Below are positions 53,286 through 62,139 of a stretch of DNA of 64,000 nucleotides, piece by piece. The notes beneath the pieces were generated by a model. The model was not told the origin of the DNA. It did not search any database and saw nothing but the letters and a program-made list of their open reading frames with translations. Source of the DNA: Rhodococcus sp. H36-A4 (lineage in GTDB: Bacteria; Actinomycetota; Actinomycetes; Mycobacteriales; Mycobacteriaceae); contig NZ_JAPVLQ010000008.1 of assembly GCF_027158005.1 (NCBI RefSeq), positions 35,587 to 99,586 on the forward strand, given 5' to 3'. Each line of letters opens with the position of its first letter. Position 1 is the stretch's first letter. A program made the position numbers and the translations under genes.

Positions 53286-53498
53286 GAGCTCACAATCGAG
53301 TTTGCATTGGCGTGGCGGGACAACTGACTGCGAATTCGTTGGGCTCGGAATCGAGTGTGCACATGGTCGGAGATCGAAGGCGCCCTGGGTTCTCGACCAA
53401 AGGTGACGGTCGGTTCGGTGTAACGGTGAGGAGCAAACTGCGATCTATCTCGCGTCACTCCGCTGCGATAACGTGCGGACATCAGAAAGGCGTCGAGC

Positions 53499-53999
53499 AT
53501 GACGAAGTTCAGCCACAGTTCGAGTTCTGCTGCTAGTCGGACCCGGAATCGCGTGGTGAGGTCAATCGGCGTCGCTGCCGCAGTAGGACTTGTAGGAATA
53601 GTCTCTGCCTGCAGTTCCGCCGAAGATACGACGGCAGCCTCGGACACCACCAGTGTCGCTTCAACCACCGTCGCGCCTACTACGACAACTACGACGCGTC
53701 CCGTTGTTGTCGCTCCTGAGCCAGCGCAGGCGCCACCGGCAGTCGTGACCCCCGAGGCGGTGGCAGCCCCGGTTCTGATGCCTCCGGTGGTGTGCATGAA
53801 TCTTCAAGCCGCCCAGAACTTGATCCAGGATGCAGGGGTCTTCTTTTCCCGGAGTGAGGACGCATCCGGTGCCGGCCGCATGCAGGTCAACGACTCGAAT
53901 TGGATCGTCGTCGACCAGACACCGGCTGTTGGGATGCCGATCGAAGAAGGCGATGCGGTCCTATCTGTCGTGAAACTTAGCGAGCCCAACAACTGTTGA
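53499..53999 (+). CDS. PASTA-domain lipoprotein
   Basis: A 166-residue exported lipoprotein. A signal peptide with lipobox (GLVGIVSAC) is followed by a Thr/Val/Pro-rich linker (residues about 45-95) and one C-terminal PASTA-like repeat (VCMNLQAAQNLIQDAG..., VVDQTPAVGMPIEEGDAVLSV). PASTA repeats bind peptidoglycan or muropeptides, so a wall-anchored sensor or spacer is likely. Single-copy PASTA lipoproteins are common in this group. Monocistronic. Confidence 0.75.
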   Translation: MTKFSHSSSSAASRTRNRVVRSIGVAAAVGLVGIVSACSSAEDTTAASDTTSVASTTVAPTTTTTTRPVVVAPEPAQAPPAVVTPEAVAAPVLMPPVVCMNLQAAQNLIQDAGVFFSRSEDASGAGRMQVNDSNWIVVDQTPAVGMPIEEGDAVLSVVKLSEPNNC

Positions 54000-54037
54000 T
54001 CCCACACTGGGCAGGGTCGATTCCGGAGGGCGAGGGG

Positions 54038-54802
54038 TCAGTCGGATTGGGATCCCTGGGACGATTCGGATTCCTCACGCAGTGATTCGGCCAGCACGTC
54101 GAGGCAACTGGTGAGCCGCTCGCGCCCTTCGGGATGCAGTCCAAGCTCGGTTCCGTGGCTTAGTGTCATTTGCTGGAAGATCGGCACCAGCGGTGCGTAT
54201 TTGGCGCGCAATCGATTTCGCTTGTCGAGATCGGTGAGAGCGCTCAGGCTACCGGCGTTGTCGATGAAGTCCGTGACTTTCACCAGAAAAACTCGCGGAT
54301 CGGCGATGACGGCTTTCACGTGCTCGACGTAAGCCGTGTTCTTCTGTTCTTTGGTGAGCCCGGCCGGACGCGGCGGGTTGGTGACGGACCAGACGGTGTT
54401 CGACACTGTCCTACTGAAATGAGCTGTCAGCAATCGCGCGGCTTCAACTCTCGGATTCGCGCTGTGGTCGCCATCCATGAGTTCGACGAGTCGCACGGGT
54501 TGGTCTTCGACGGTGTCGTGCAAGACTGCTGCGGCGAGGACCTCTTCGTCGCGGCAGTTGAATCGTATGAGTCGCAGTGTATTTCGTAGTGGATGAGTGA
54601 TGTACGGTTCGGCGGTACTGTTTTGTCCGGGTCGAGTTTGGTCACGATGCGCCTGGGATGCGAGACCCATCGCGGTCTGTAGGAGGGGGCGATCGGCGAC
54701 CTCGTAGTTGATCGACAGCGTGAGCATCGCGGCGTCCATGTCGTGGGGTCGCAATTTCCGAAAGTTTTTTCCGACCACGTCGGAAGTTCTTGAATCAGTC
54801 AT
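54038..54802 (-). CDS. HD-domain hydrolase (SpoT/MESH1-like)
   Basis: A 254-residue HD-domain protein. ITHPLRN, AVLHDTVED (the HD pair plus ED) and VKVTDFIDNAG (late Asp/Asn) follow the order of ligands in RelA/SpoT hydrolase domains and small alarmone hydrolases. No synthetase or TGS domain is attached. (p)ppGpp hydrolysis is plausible, another nucleotide phosphate possible. The ATG at 54802 is supported by the open frame; an internal MDAAMLTL start is the alternative. Charged tail of Ser/Glu. Confidence 0.7.
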   Translation of the reverse strand: MTDSRTSDVVGKNFRKLRPHDMDAAMLTLSINYEVADRPLLQTAMGLASQAHRDQTRPGQNSTAEPYITHPLRNTLRLIRFNCRDEEVLAAAVLHDTVEDQPVRLVELMDGDHSANPRVEAARLLTAHFSRTVSNTVWSVTNPPRPAGLTKEQKNTAYVEHVKAVIADPRVFLVKVTDFIDNAGSLSALTDLDKRNRLRAKYAPLVPIFQQMTLSHGTELGLHPEGRERLTSCLDVLAESLREESESSQGSQSD

Positions 54803-55174
54803 AGGTGTCCTTGCAGAGTTGGTGCGGGGAATGTGGGCGGCCTGGAGGCTCGGCCCGATGTCTTCACTGTATCGCGTGGCTACGACAAGATTGCAGCAAC
54901 GGTCCTACAGCCTCGGTTACGCGCAAATCGCCGGTCATGCAACGCAAAAAGCGCCTGCGACGGAGAATGCTGAGGCTGAACGCGGACGCAACATGCCAGA
55001 TTTTCCTCCACGCTGTACTCGATCGAGTACAGCGGAGTGTTCGACCCGGCTGCAGACCGGATTCGGTCAATCGACTGAACGACCCATGACGGAAGTCAGC
55101 ACATCACAGGCCGGCTCGTGGCCCGACTACGAGCACAATGCCACAGCCTTGAAATCCACTGCTACTACATGCGA
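54803..55174. other. Gene-free region with 24-bp perfect palindrome
   Basis: Between two minus-strand genes. Apart from the palindrome at 55011-55034 no gene or RNA could be recognised; a short plus-strand frame with a basic stretch (MQRKKRLRRRMLRL) was judged unsupported. Confidence 0.45.
55011..55034. repeat. 24-bp perfect palindrome
   Basis: Exact self-complementary block, half-site CGCTGTACTCGA, no spacer. It resembles a GntR/TetR-type operator but lies 209 bp upstream of the nearest start. Confidence 0.9.
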
Positions 55175-55522
55175 TCAGAATGGGTTGTAGATGGCAATCG
55201 TGCGAAAACTACCTGCAGACGAACCCGTCGGGATCTGGACCGACCCCAGGGTGTGGTCGACGCCCGACGGATCAGTCTGCCAGCACGAACCCTGTCCGTG
55301 GAAACTGAAGCACCAGATCGGCTGACTTGTCCCGAACGGGCTGATGATCATGGAGTCCCCGCTGCGTGATCCGTAGGCGGCCGGATCGAACGCACTGACG
55401 AAGTGCTCCGTCACCTCAGTTGTGAAGATGTTGTCGTAGGGCCCCTCGGCAGCGGCCGGCGTCGCGACGAGTGCGGCGAACCCTACTGCGAGTGCAGCTG
55501 CGGCGAGAGTCTTCTTCAGCAT
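55175..55522 (-). CDS. Small secreted protein, unknown
   Basis: A 115-residue exported protein. Signal peptide MLKKTLAAAALAVGFAALVATPAAA precedes a mature part of about 90 residues with two Cys (IWCFSFHGQGSCWQ) likely disulphide-bonded, and beta-rich ends. The start at MLKK is chosen over a GTG/ATG five codons upstream for signal-peptide form. Family not recognised; it resembles many short secreted actinobacterial proteins in size and style. Confidence 0.7.
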   Translation of the reverse strand: MLKKTLAAAALAVGFAALVATPAAAEGPYDNIFTTEVTEHFVSAFDPAAYGSRSGDSMIISPFGTSQPIWCFSFHGQGSCWQTDPSGVDHTLGSVQIPTGSSAGSFRTIAIYNPF

Positions 55523-55755
55523 TCGTGCTCCGATCATCGAGGGCTCCGGCCCGGTAAAAGATCAATCGGTGACGGGCGAACCCGCGTTACCAACCAGCTG
55601 GCCACGTGCATCAGCCTACCCACGGATGTTGTCGGCCCCGTGTGTCATGATTGAAATGCAGAACGGGTTCAGGTTCTGCATTTCGGCGGTGATGTTCCCG
55701 CCATTCCTCCCCTCCCGATGTACCTCGTTCGGTGCGTCGACGAAAGGTGTCTGCC

Positions 55756-56220
55756 ATGGCCAAGAAAATTCTCTACATAGATCTCGATAACACGCTGGTG
55801 AACTTCCAGTCCGGCATCGACCAGACCGACCCAGCTGACCTCGTCGAATACGAGGGCGACCTCGACGAGATACCACACATCTTCTCGAAGATGGATCCCA
55901 TCGAGGGTGCGCTCGACGCATACCGCACGCTCGCAGCAGTTTTCGACACCTACATCCTGTCCACGGCGCCGTGGAAGAACGCGAGCGCATGGCACGACAA
56001 GGTGCTGTGGGTCCAGAAGCACCTTGGACTCGAGGACGGATCGGTCGCGTACAAGCGTCTCATTCTCTCGCACCACAAGAACCTGAACCGCGGGGACTTT
56101 CTGGTCGACGACCGAGATAAGAATGGCGCCAGCGCATTCGAAGGTGAATGGCTTCAGTACGGGGAGGAACCGTACAAGACCTGGGATGAGGTGACGGCCT
56201 ACTTGCTCGACCGTGCCTGA
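55756..56220 (+). CDS. 5'(3')-deoxyribonucleotidase (NT5C-like, HAD)
   Basis: A 154-residue HAD phosphatase of the NT5C/5'-nucleotidase family acting on deoxynucleoside monophosphates. Motif I YIDLDNTLV, motif II ILSTAPWKNASAW, and motif IV DDRDKNG are present. The family's cap region (YEGDLDEIPHIFSKM) is short. The start MAKKILYI is used, since upstream codons are not family-like. It leads a plus-strand group with the VWA gene and a tiny membrane protein. Confidence 0.8.
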   Translation: MAKKILYIDLDNTLVNFQSGIDQTDPADLVEYEGDLDEIPHIFSKMDPIEGALDAYRTLAAVFDTYILSTAPWKNASAWHDKVLWVQKHLGLEDGSVAYKRLILSHHKNLNRGDFLVDDRDKNGASAFEGEWLQYGEEPYKTWDEVTAYLLDRA

Positions 56221-56323
56221 CCTGGGCGGACGTTGCGAGCTCCGATTCTTGTCGGTACCACTCGGTATCGTTTTCGACATCACTTCATCGCGTCGCTTCG
56301 ACGCATTTCTTCAGGAGGCTCAT

Positions 56324-56968
56324 GTGACCAATCCACAGCTCTCTCTCGTTGTTGCTCTGCTGGACCGTTCGGGCTCGATGCATTCCATTGCCGACGACAC
56401 CCGCGGCGGGTTCGATTCATTCATCGGAAAAGAGCGCGAGCAGGACGGAAATACCGTCGTGACGCTGGCGCAATTCGATCAGCAGTACGAGCTGGTCTAC
56501 AGTTCGCAGCCGATCCGAACAGTGCCGCCGCTGGTACTGCAGCCCCGCGGCTCCACCGCGCTGTACGACGCCATCGGCCGGCTCATCACCGACGTCGGCG
56601 CCGAACTCGCTGCAGTGTCCGAGGACGAGCGCCCCTGCTCGGTCACCGTTGTGGTGATGACGGACGGTCACGAGAACGCGAGCAAGGAGTGGACCAATAC
56701 CGCTGTGCGCGAGCTGATCGCGCAGCAGGAGAAGGACTACCAGTGGGACTTCGTGTTCCTCGGGTCCAACATCGATGCCGTCGATGTCGGCACCGATCTG
56801 GGCTTTGCACGGGACAAGTCGATGACCTACGTGTCGACGACTGTCGGAGTCACTGCGGCCTTCGATTCGGTGGCGAGCTATCAGGACCGTAAGCGGGCTC
56901 AGATACTCGGGGCCCCACCGGTTGCGGGCTTCTCCGAGGCCGATCGTCGCCGGGCGCGTGGGGAATGA
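56324..56968 (+). CDS. VWA-domain protein
   Basis: A 214-residue cytoplasmic von Willebrand A domain protein. The MIDAS metal site is DRSGSM with Thr in PRGSTALYDAI and Asp in MTDGHEN, so it should bind Mg2+ and a protein partner. GTG at 56324 is fixed by AGGAGG 7 nt upstream. No transmembrane or ATPase domain is attached. It overlaps a tiny membrane-protein gene by ATGA, suggesting a working pair; the partner ATPase (MoxR type) is absent. Confidence 0.8.
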   Translation: MTNPQLSLVVALLDRSGSMHSIADDTRGGFDSFIGKEREQDGNTVVTLAQFDQQYELVYSSQPIRTVPPLVLQPRGSTALYDAIGRLITDVGAELAAVSEDERPCSVTVVVMTDGHENASKEWTNTAVRELIAQQEKDYQWDFVFLGSNIDAVDVGTDLGFARDKSMTYVSTTVGVTAAFDSVASYQDRKRAQILGAPPVAGFSEADRRRARGE

Positions 56969-57063
56969 GCAAGAAGGGCAGCAGCGGTGCGGCGGAGGGG
57001 ATCGTCGAGATGGTCTTCTTCCTCTGCATGGTTGCGGCGGTAGTGGGCTGGGTGTTCAGCTAG
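56965..57063 (+). CDS. 32-residue single-pass membrane protein
   Basis: Begins ATG overlapping the VWA stop (ATGA). The product has a short basic N-terminus (MSKKGSSGAAEG) and a single hydrophobic helix (VEMVFFLCMVAAVVGWVF). The overlap, hydrophobic pattern and GC-rich codons make it credible despite its size. It could tether the VWA protein to the membrane (inference). Confidence 0.55.
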   Translation: MSKKGSSGAAEGIVEMVFFLCMVAAVVGWVFS

Positions 57064-57068
57064 AGGTA

Positions 57069-58034
57069 CTAGCGTCGTGCATCTTTTTCATCGTGAGTGA
57101 ACTGCTTCCGATACGCCGTCGGCGTCACCGCGAACGCTGCTACGAAATTCTGACGGAACGTGACGGCACTCCCGAAGCCACAGGCAGCCGATATCTCGTC
57201 GATACTCCAGGTCGTCGTTTCGAGAAGAGTGCGTGATTCGGCGAGTCGCTGCTCGAGAACCCACCGCGCCGGCGTGACCCCGGTAGCGAGTTGGAATTGA
57301 CGAACGAAACTCCTTCGGCTCATTCGAGCCCGTTCGGCGAGCCGCTCGATCGGCAACGGTTCGTTCAGTCGGCCGAGCGACCATTCGAGAACGTTGGCGA
57401 TGGCCGTGTCCTCGGCGGCACGGGTGAGAGGGCGCTCGATGTACTGCGCCTGACCGCCTTCTCGATGCGGGGCGACGACGAGGCTACGCGCGACTCGTGT
57501 CGCGGCCCCCGACCCCAGATGCTTGCGCACGATGTGCAGACAGGCATCGATCGACGACGCCGTGCCTGCGGAGGTCATGACATCGCCGTGATCGATGTAG
57601 AGCACCGACTCGTCGAGTTCCAATTGCGAATTCCGCTCGCGTAGCTCAGACATCTTCATCCAGTGCGTGACGGCTGAGCGGCCTTCGAGTAGTCCGGTGT
57701 CCGCGACGGCGAACGAACCGAGGCACAAGCCGGCGATCTCTGCTCCGCGCTGGTGCGCGCCGCGCAGCTGGGCCCGCAGAGCATCTCCGATAGGCGGGAG
57801 CGTGACGGGCCACGATGGGACGATGACGATATCGGCCCAGTCGACGCTGCTCGGGCCCGAGAGGTCGCCGAGTGCATAGCCCTCAGCGGTCCGGATCGAT
57901 CCGCCCCGATCGGACCACAGCTGTGTTTCCCAATCGAATGCGAGGCCGAGCCGCGCGACCTCGCCGAAGACCATCAGCGGTGCGGCGAGGTGAAACATCG
58001 TGATGTCGTCGAACGCGTACAGCGCGATTTTCAT
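57069..58034 (-). CDS. GlxA-family AraC regulator (DJ-1/PfpI + HTH)
   Basis: A 321-residue regulator: residues 1-170 form a DJ-1/PfpI-like amidase-type domain (MKIALYAFDDITMFHLA, AEIAGLCLGSFAVADTGLLEG with the elbow Cys), and the C-terminal quarter is an AraC double HTH (LAERARMSRRSFVRQF, DEISAACGFGSAVTFRQNF). Start MKIALYAF matches the family. Divergent from an isochorismatase gene by 123 bp, the likely target. Confidence 0.85.
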   Translation of the reverse strand: MKIALYAFDDITMFHLAAPLMVFGEVARLGLAFDWETQLWSDRGGSIRTAEGYALGDLSGPSSVDWADIVIVPSWPVTLPPIGDALRAQLRGAHQRGAEIAGLCLGSFAVADTGLLEGRSAVTHWMKMSELRERNSQLELDESVLYIDHGDVMTSAGTASSIDACLHIVRKHLGSGAATRVARSLVVAPHREGGQAQYIERPLTRAAEDTAIANVLEWSLGRLNEPLPIERLAERARMSRRSFVRQFQLATGVTPARWVLEQRLAESRTLLETTTWSIDEISAACGFGSAVTFRQNFVAAFAVTPTAYRKQFTHDEKDARR

Positions 58035-58157
58035 GCTGGGCCTCCAGAAAGTTTGGCGCAAATCCATCGAAAGTATGCATCTGTGCCACTAGCGCGTGCA
58101 ACTTCGCTGCCGAAAGATAGGAACCGAACCGAGACAACTACTTCAGGAGTGAACGCC

Positions 58158-58790
58158 ATGACCGGACCACGCAGAGCCCTTGTCGTCGTCGACGTCCAGC
58201 AGGAATACTTCGACGGCGTCCTGCAGATCCAGTACCCGCCCAGGGCGGAGTCGCTGGCCAACATCGTCAGTGCCCTCGAAGTGGCTGTTGCCCATGACCT
58301 TCCGGTCGCGATCGTGCAGCATGAGATGCCGGCCGGAGCGCCTGCGTTCGTGAAGGGGACCCCGACGTACGAACTGCATCCGGACATCGAGGCGCAGATT
58401 CAGCCGTCGTTCAAGCGTGTCGAGAAGAAGTTCAGCAGTGTCTTCGCGGGTACCGGCGTCGCTGAGTGGTTGACGGCCGAGGGCGTCGATACCGTCACGA
58501 TCGTTGGCTACATGACGAACAACTGTGACCTGGCATCCGCAGCAGACGCCGAGGTACTCGACGTGACGACCGAGATTCTCTCCGACGCCACCGGTGCGAT
58601 CAATCTATCGAACGAGGCCGGTACCGTCTCCGCCGAACAGCTACACAAGGCGCTGATGGTGCTCTACCACTCGAACTTCGCCGCGGTCGCTACGACGTCG
58701 GACTGGACGGACGCCGTGAAATCCGGAAGTGCTTTGTCTGCAAGCAATCTCGTGGTGTCGGCAGCGCAGGGTAATGAGGCGGTTCGCTAG
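58158..58790 (+). CDS. Isochorismatase-family cysteine hydrolase
   Basis: A 210-residue cysteine hydrolase. The Asp of VVVDVQQEYF, the Lys in VEKKFSSVF and the nucleophile Cys in VGYMTNNCDLASAADAEV form the catalytic triad. ATG at 58158 behind AGGAG; an upstream in-frame extension overlaps the GlxA gene and is not coding. Likely an amidase or nicotinamidase-like enzyme. It may be controlled by the divergent GlxA-type regulator; GlxA-type genes often neighbour this family. Confidence 0.85.
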   Translation: MTGPRRALVVVDVQQEYFDGVLQIQYPPRAESLANIVSALEVAVAHDLPVAIVQHEMPAGAPAFVKGTPTYELHPDIEAQIQPSFKRVEKKFSSVFAGTGVAEWLTAEGVDTVTIVGYMTNNCDLASAADAEVLDVTTEILSDATGAINLSNEAGTVSAEQLHKALMVLYHSNFAAVATTSDWTDAVKSGSALSASNLVVSAAQGNEAVR

Positions 58791-58798
58791 TTTGCGGA

Positions 58799-59638
58799 CT
58801 ATTTCAACTGTCGTACGGAGTCGGCGGTAGGTAACTCGACTGGATACAACTGGTGACTACCCTTGATGCCCTTGAGTTCGACTGCCCGCGGTGCGCCGAG
58901 TTCGATGTCCTCTGCCGCGCTGATTGCGTCTCGCACTGATTTGCTGACGAGGATTTCGCCGCCATCCGCGTGTCCTGCAACCCGCGCAGCCATAGCGACG
59001 TTCAGCCCGAAGAGGTCGTCACCTCGGCGCACCGAACTACCCACGTGGACGCCCATGCGCACCCGAATTTGGTTCCATCGATCGGGTTTCTCGCGCAAGG
59101 CCTGCTGAACCTCGAGCCCGCACCGCACAGCTTCAGCTGGGTCGGAGAAGGCGATCATGAAACCGTCACCCTGATTTTTCACGACGTGGCCGCCGTGGTT
59201 CTCGGCCTGCTTGGTGATGAGCCTGTTGTGTCGTTCGAGCAGCTTCAACCACCCGCGGTCGCCCAACTCTTCGTTGCGTGCAGTGGATCCTTCGATGTCG
59301 GAGAAGACGACCACGATGTCGCCGTCGGCAATCATTCGCGCCAGATCGGGACGTTCGACTCTGGCCCACCCCGCAAGGTCTTCGACGGAGTTGCGCACAG
59401 TCGCGCCGAACCCTTTCTGGAACAGGGAATCCGCAGTATCGAATGCCGTCTTGATAGCAAGCGGGGCGAGCCCACGTCGTCGACGGCGGGGCGAGTTGCT
59501 CTGGGCGCGCTCGAGCGCGCTCCGTGTGTCACGAAGCTTTTTCTGGGACACGACGAGGAGAACGCCGAGCGCCACGATCGCGGCGAGTTCGACTCCGGCT
59601 GCAAGTATCCACAAGGTCACACGATCATCTTGGTCCAT
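58799..59638 (-). CDS. Class III adenylate/guanylate cyclase with one membrane helix
   Basis: A 279-residue protein: a membrane helix (9-30), basic linker (RRRRR at 51-55), and a class III cyclase domain from about residue 107. Metal Asp114 (VVFSDIEGST), Lys154 and second metal Asp158 (KNQGDGFM), plus the NVAMAAR transition-state Arg are in place, so cAMP synthesis is likely. No HAMP or sensor domain is attached. ATG at 59638. It converges on the isochorismatase gene. Confidence 0.85.
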   Translation of the reverse strand: MDQDDRVTLWILAAGVELAAIVALGVLLVVSQKKLRDTRSALERAQSNSPRRRRRGLAPLAIKTAFDTADSLFQKGFGATVRNSVEDLAGWARVERPDLARMIADGDIVVVFSDIEGSTARNEELGDRGWLKLLERHNRLITKQAENHGGHVVKNQGDGFMIAFSDPAEAVRCGLEVQQALREKPDRWNQIRVRMGVHVGSSVRRGDDLFGLNVAMAARVAGHADGGEILVSKSVRDAISAAEDIELGAPRAVELKGIKGSHQLYPVELPTADSVRQLK

Positions 59639-59773
59639 CTGTCCACAACGTGGTGTTTCCCCTACCGACCGAGAACGGTCGTGCGCGCGAGGGACGGCGT
59701 GGGGGAAGCGTGCCGCGCCTCGCTGTCTTCACCCGGATCGTGCTGAGGCCGTGGGTGGGCTTACCAGCGGCGG

Positions 59774-60964
59774 TCAGAGGTGACTTGTCGTGCGCCGGGC
59801 GATCGCGTTGCTCAGGGCATCCAATTCGGCGAGCACGTCGGTAGCGGCCCAGATCTGGTTGCGTTTGCTCGTGGAGATCAGTTCGAGGACGCCCGCATCG
59901 GTAAGCCGTCCGAGCGCGCGATAGGTACTGGCGTCGGTAGTGCCAGTGATCTGTTGCGCCATGTCCGCGTTCAGGATTGGCGTGTCGAGGAGACGGAAGA
60001 TTATGGCTTCGTCCGCGGAATTCACGCGTGGCGCGGCTAGCTGCTTCCAGCGGGCAGGGAGTTCGGAAAGTGCCCTCGCGGACTCTTCTGCAGCTTCGCT
60101 GGCGTGAACAGCGGCGGATGCGAGGTACTCGACGAATTCGTCGGCTCGACCTGCGCGGTATTCGGTGAGTCGATCGAAGTAGCGACTGGTGTCGGCGAGC
60201 ATCACCGAAGCGAGCGGAACCGTGATCCGCCGTGTGAGTCCACGACGCCGCAAGACAGCGCTGATCAGTGCACGGCCGATGCGGCCGTTGCCATCTGTGA
60301 AGGGGTGGATGGATTCGAACTGCGCGTGAGCGATTGCGGCTTGCGCAATGATCGGCACGTCGGTTCGGTTCACGAAAACCATCAGGTCATCCATCAGGGC
60401 GGGAACTTGTTCGGGTGGTGGAGGGACAAACAGCGCGTTGATGGGGGTGTAGTCGCTGCCGCCGATCCAGTTCTGAACGTCGCGAAGGTGGCCGCTGTCG
60501 CGCGCCGCGTAGAAATCTGGGGCCATCAGTAAGCGGTGTGCATCGAGGAGCGTTGCGAGCGTCATCGGACCACGGCCGGTTGCATCGACCATCGCAATCA
60601 GTGCCTTTACGGCGGCCAGCTGGGACAAAGCATCGGTACTGGCTTTACCTCCGACCGATGCGCGACCGAACGCACGCCAATCGGCGTCGACGCGTTCGAT
60701 CTTCGACGAAGCTACAGACTCGCTCCGAAGCAAGAAGTCGGCGAGGGGCGCAAGATGGTCGCCGAATCCGGCTTCGAGTCGAGCGACTGCGATGACGGCG
60801 GCCTCTTGGGATTGAGCGATGCTGCCGGAAGACGAATAATCGAGATCGCCGATGGGTGGCGGGATCGACACCTCGATGCTTGCGAGCATGCGGTCGGCCT
60901 TCGAGCCCTGCCGTTGCTGCGGATTCCATGCCTGCGTCTCGTAGCGGTGTGTGGGCCAGGTCAA
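59774..60964 (-). CDS. Class II Fic protein with winged-helix C-terminus
   Basis: A 396-residue Fic-domain enzyme. The active site HPFTDGNGRIGR (220-231) is complete, so AMP or another nucleotide transfer is likely. The inhibitory-helix motif SVASSKIE (84-90, Glu90) marks it as self-inhibited class II. A wHTH follows at the C-terminus (ADMAQQITGTTDASTYRALGRL), fitting DNA binding and autoregulation at a palindrome 44 bp upstream. TTG start behind GAGGAG. Often chromosomal toxin-like or stress regulators; target unknown. Confidence 0.85.
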   Translation of the reverse strand: MTWPTHRYETQAWNPQQRQGSKADRMLASIEVSIPPPIGDLDYSSSGSIAQSQEAAVIAVARLEAGFGDHLAPLADFLLRSESVASSKIERVDADWRAFGRASVGGKASTDALSQLAAVKALIAMVDATGRGPMTLATLLDAHRLLMAPDFYAARDSGHLRDVQNWIGGSDYTPINALFVPPPPEQVPALMDDLMVFVNRTDVPIIAQAAIAHAQFESIHPFTDGNGRIGRALISAVLRRRGLTRRITVPLASVMLADTSRYFDRLTEYRAGRADEFVEYLASAAVHASEAAEESARALSELPARWKQLAAPRVNSADEAIIFRLLDTPILNADMAQQITGTTDASTYRALGRLTDAGVLELISTSKRNQIWAATDVLAELDALSNAIARRTTSHL

Positions 60965-61007
60965 GGCGGCTCCTCGTCCGAACGTCGAATAGCGGCTTCG
61001 TTAGTAT

Positions 61008-61026
61008 ACTTTGACCCAGTCAAAGT
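61008..61026. promoter_or_regulatory. Palindromic operator upstream of the fic gene
   Basis: Dyad ACTTTGAC-CCA-GTCAAAGT, 44 bp before the fic TTG and just before the ATPase remnant. A likely site for the Fic wHTH domain or an unlinked repressor. Confidence 0.6.
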
Positions 61027-61035
61027 TAGTCAAGA

Positions 61036-62139
61036 GTGCGGATAGTGCAGGGCGACCACGCTGCCGACAAGCGTTCTTCGCGCACTCGGGCGCCCGTCAG
61101 CGGACACAACGGATCCGGCAAGTCCAGCTTCGTCGAGGCACTCGAGTTCGCGGTCGTCGGCAAGAGCTACCGGGGGGAGAACAAGGCGAAGCTGTGGAAG
61201 GACACCTGGCGGAACCTGCACGAGTCGTCGCCGTGCCAGATAGGCAAGGCCAAACGATCACCGGGCACCGACGGGCTCGGGTGGAAGTCGGCGATCGAGC
61301 TGCACCGCCCGATCCTGTCGTACGACGAGATCGGCGGTCTCATCGAGGACAGTCCCTCCACGTTGTACGACGCACTTGCCGAACTGCTCGGGCTCGACGA
61401 GATCGCTGACGCCGAGAAGCGGCTCGCATCGGCGTTGAAGGACGCGAAAGTGCCGCGCGTACAAGCGAAAGACGCGCTGGCTCAACTCAGGCACATCGTC
61501 GGAGAATCGCCGGATGACCGGGCCCAGTCGGCCGCAACCCTGTTGAAGAAGCGAGCTCCGGACGTCGATGCGGTTCAGGCGCTCGCGACCGGCTCCGCAC
61601 CGACACACTCCTCGGCGCTGTCCGGCCCCCGCGCCATCGTCGGCCTGGCAATCCCGTTGCAGGAGCATGTCGACACCGTCGTCGTAGCGCTCCGGGAGGC
61701 GATAGCGGGCACAGTCGACCTGGCTTCCGACGCCCTTGCCGTCGTCGAACGGCGCAACGCGCTGCTGACGTCCGCCCTGGAATTGCACGCCGACACCGGC
61801 ACCACCAACTGCCCGGTCTGCGAAACCGGGACTCTCGACGACGCATGGGCCGAACACGCCCGGACGCGCATGTCCGACGAGGATGGCAAGCTCACGCAAT
61901 TCAAGAAGGCTCGACGCGACTTCGAGGATGCTCGCCGAGCAGTCACCGTATTGTTCCAAGACTTTGCTGACGCGGCTGAAGTCGACGGGGTCGACCTCCC
62001 GTCGTTCGATCCGTGCCGAGAGGCCGTACTAGCGGCCTGGACGGCTCCTGACGCAAACTCCAGATTTGCTGCGCTCGACAATGAGGACCCGACCAAGCCC
62101 GGATGCTATTTGGCAACAACGACTTTAGGTGCTCCATGA
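61036..62139 (+). pseudogene. Truncated AAA/SMC-like ATPase
   Basis: An open frame of 367 codons that keeps the Walker A loop (GHNGSGKSSFVEALEF) only about 23 residues from its start. It also keeps the following WRNLH and LSYDEIGGLIED segments, a coiled-coil region and a CPVC zinc-hook-like motif (NCPVCETG). It ends without signature, D-loop or Walker B motifs. Full-length relatives of this AAA family are about 850-900 aa, so both ends are missing. The 3' end overlaps the pentapeptide gene on the other strand. Probably a remnant created by insertion of the toxin locus. Confidence 0.7.

Larger units (their letters stand above)
52981..53498. other. Intergenic region with small minus-strand ORF and hairpin
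   Basis: It contains a 45-codon minus-strand ORF (53148-53285), a hairpin 21 nt beyond its stop (53104-53127), and presumably promoters of the flanking oxidoreductase and PASTA lipoprotein. Nothing else is supported. Confidence 0.5.

Noticed and set aside
53141..53797. Thr-rich minus-strand frame of 218 codons
   Set aside because: Antisense to the PASTA lipoprotein; its Val/Ala/Thr runs are shadows of the lipoprotein's linker.
54805..55089. Plus-strand frame with a basic stretch and CxxC
   Set aside because: No ribosome site, no recognisable domain, and it crosses the 24-bp palindrome.
55040..55090. TTCGACCC resembling a tRNA T-loop
   Set aside because: No matching acceptor stem, anticodon loop or D-arm could be drawn around it.
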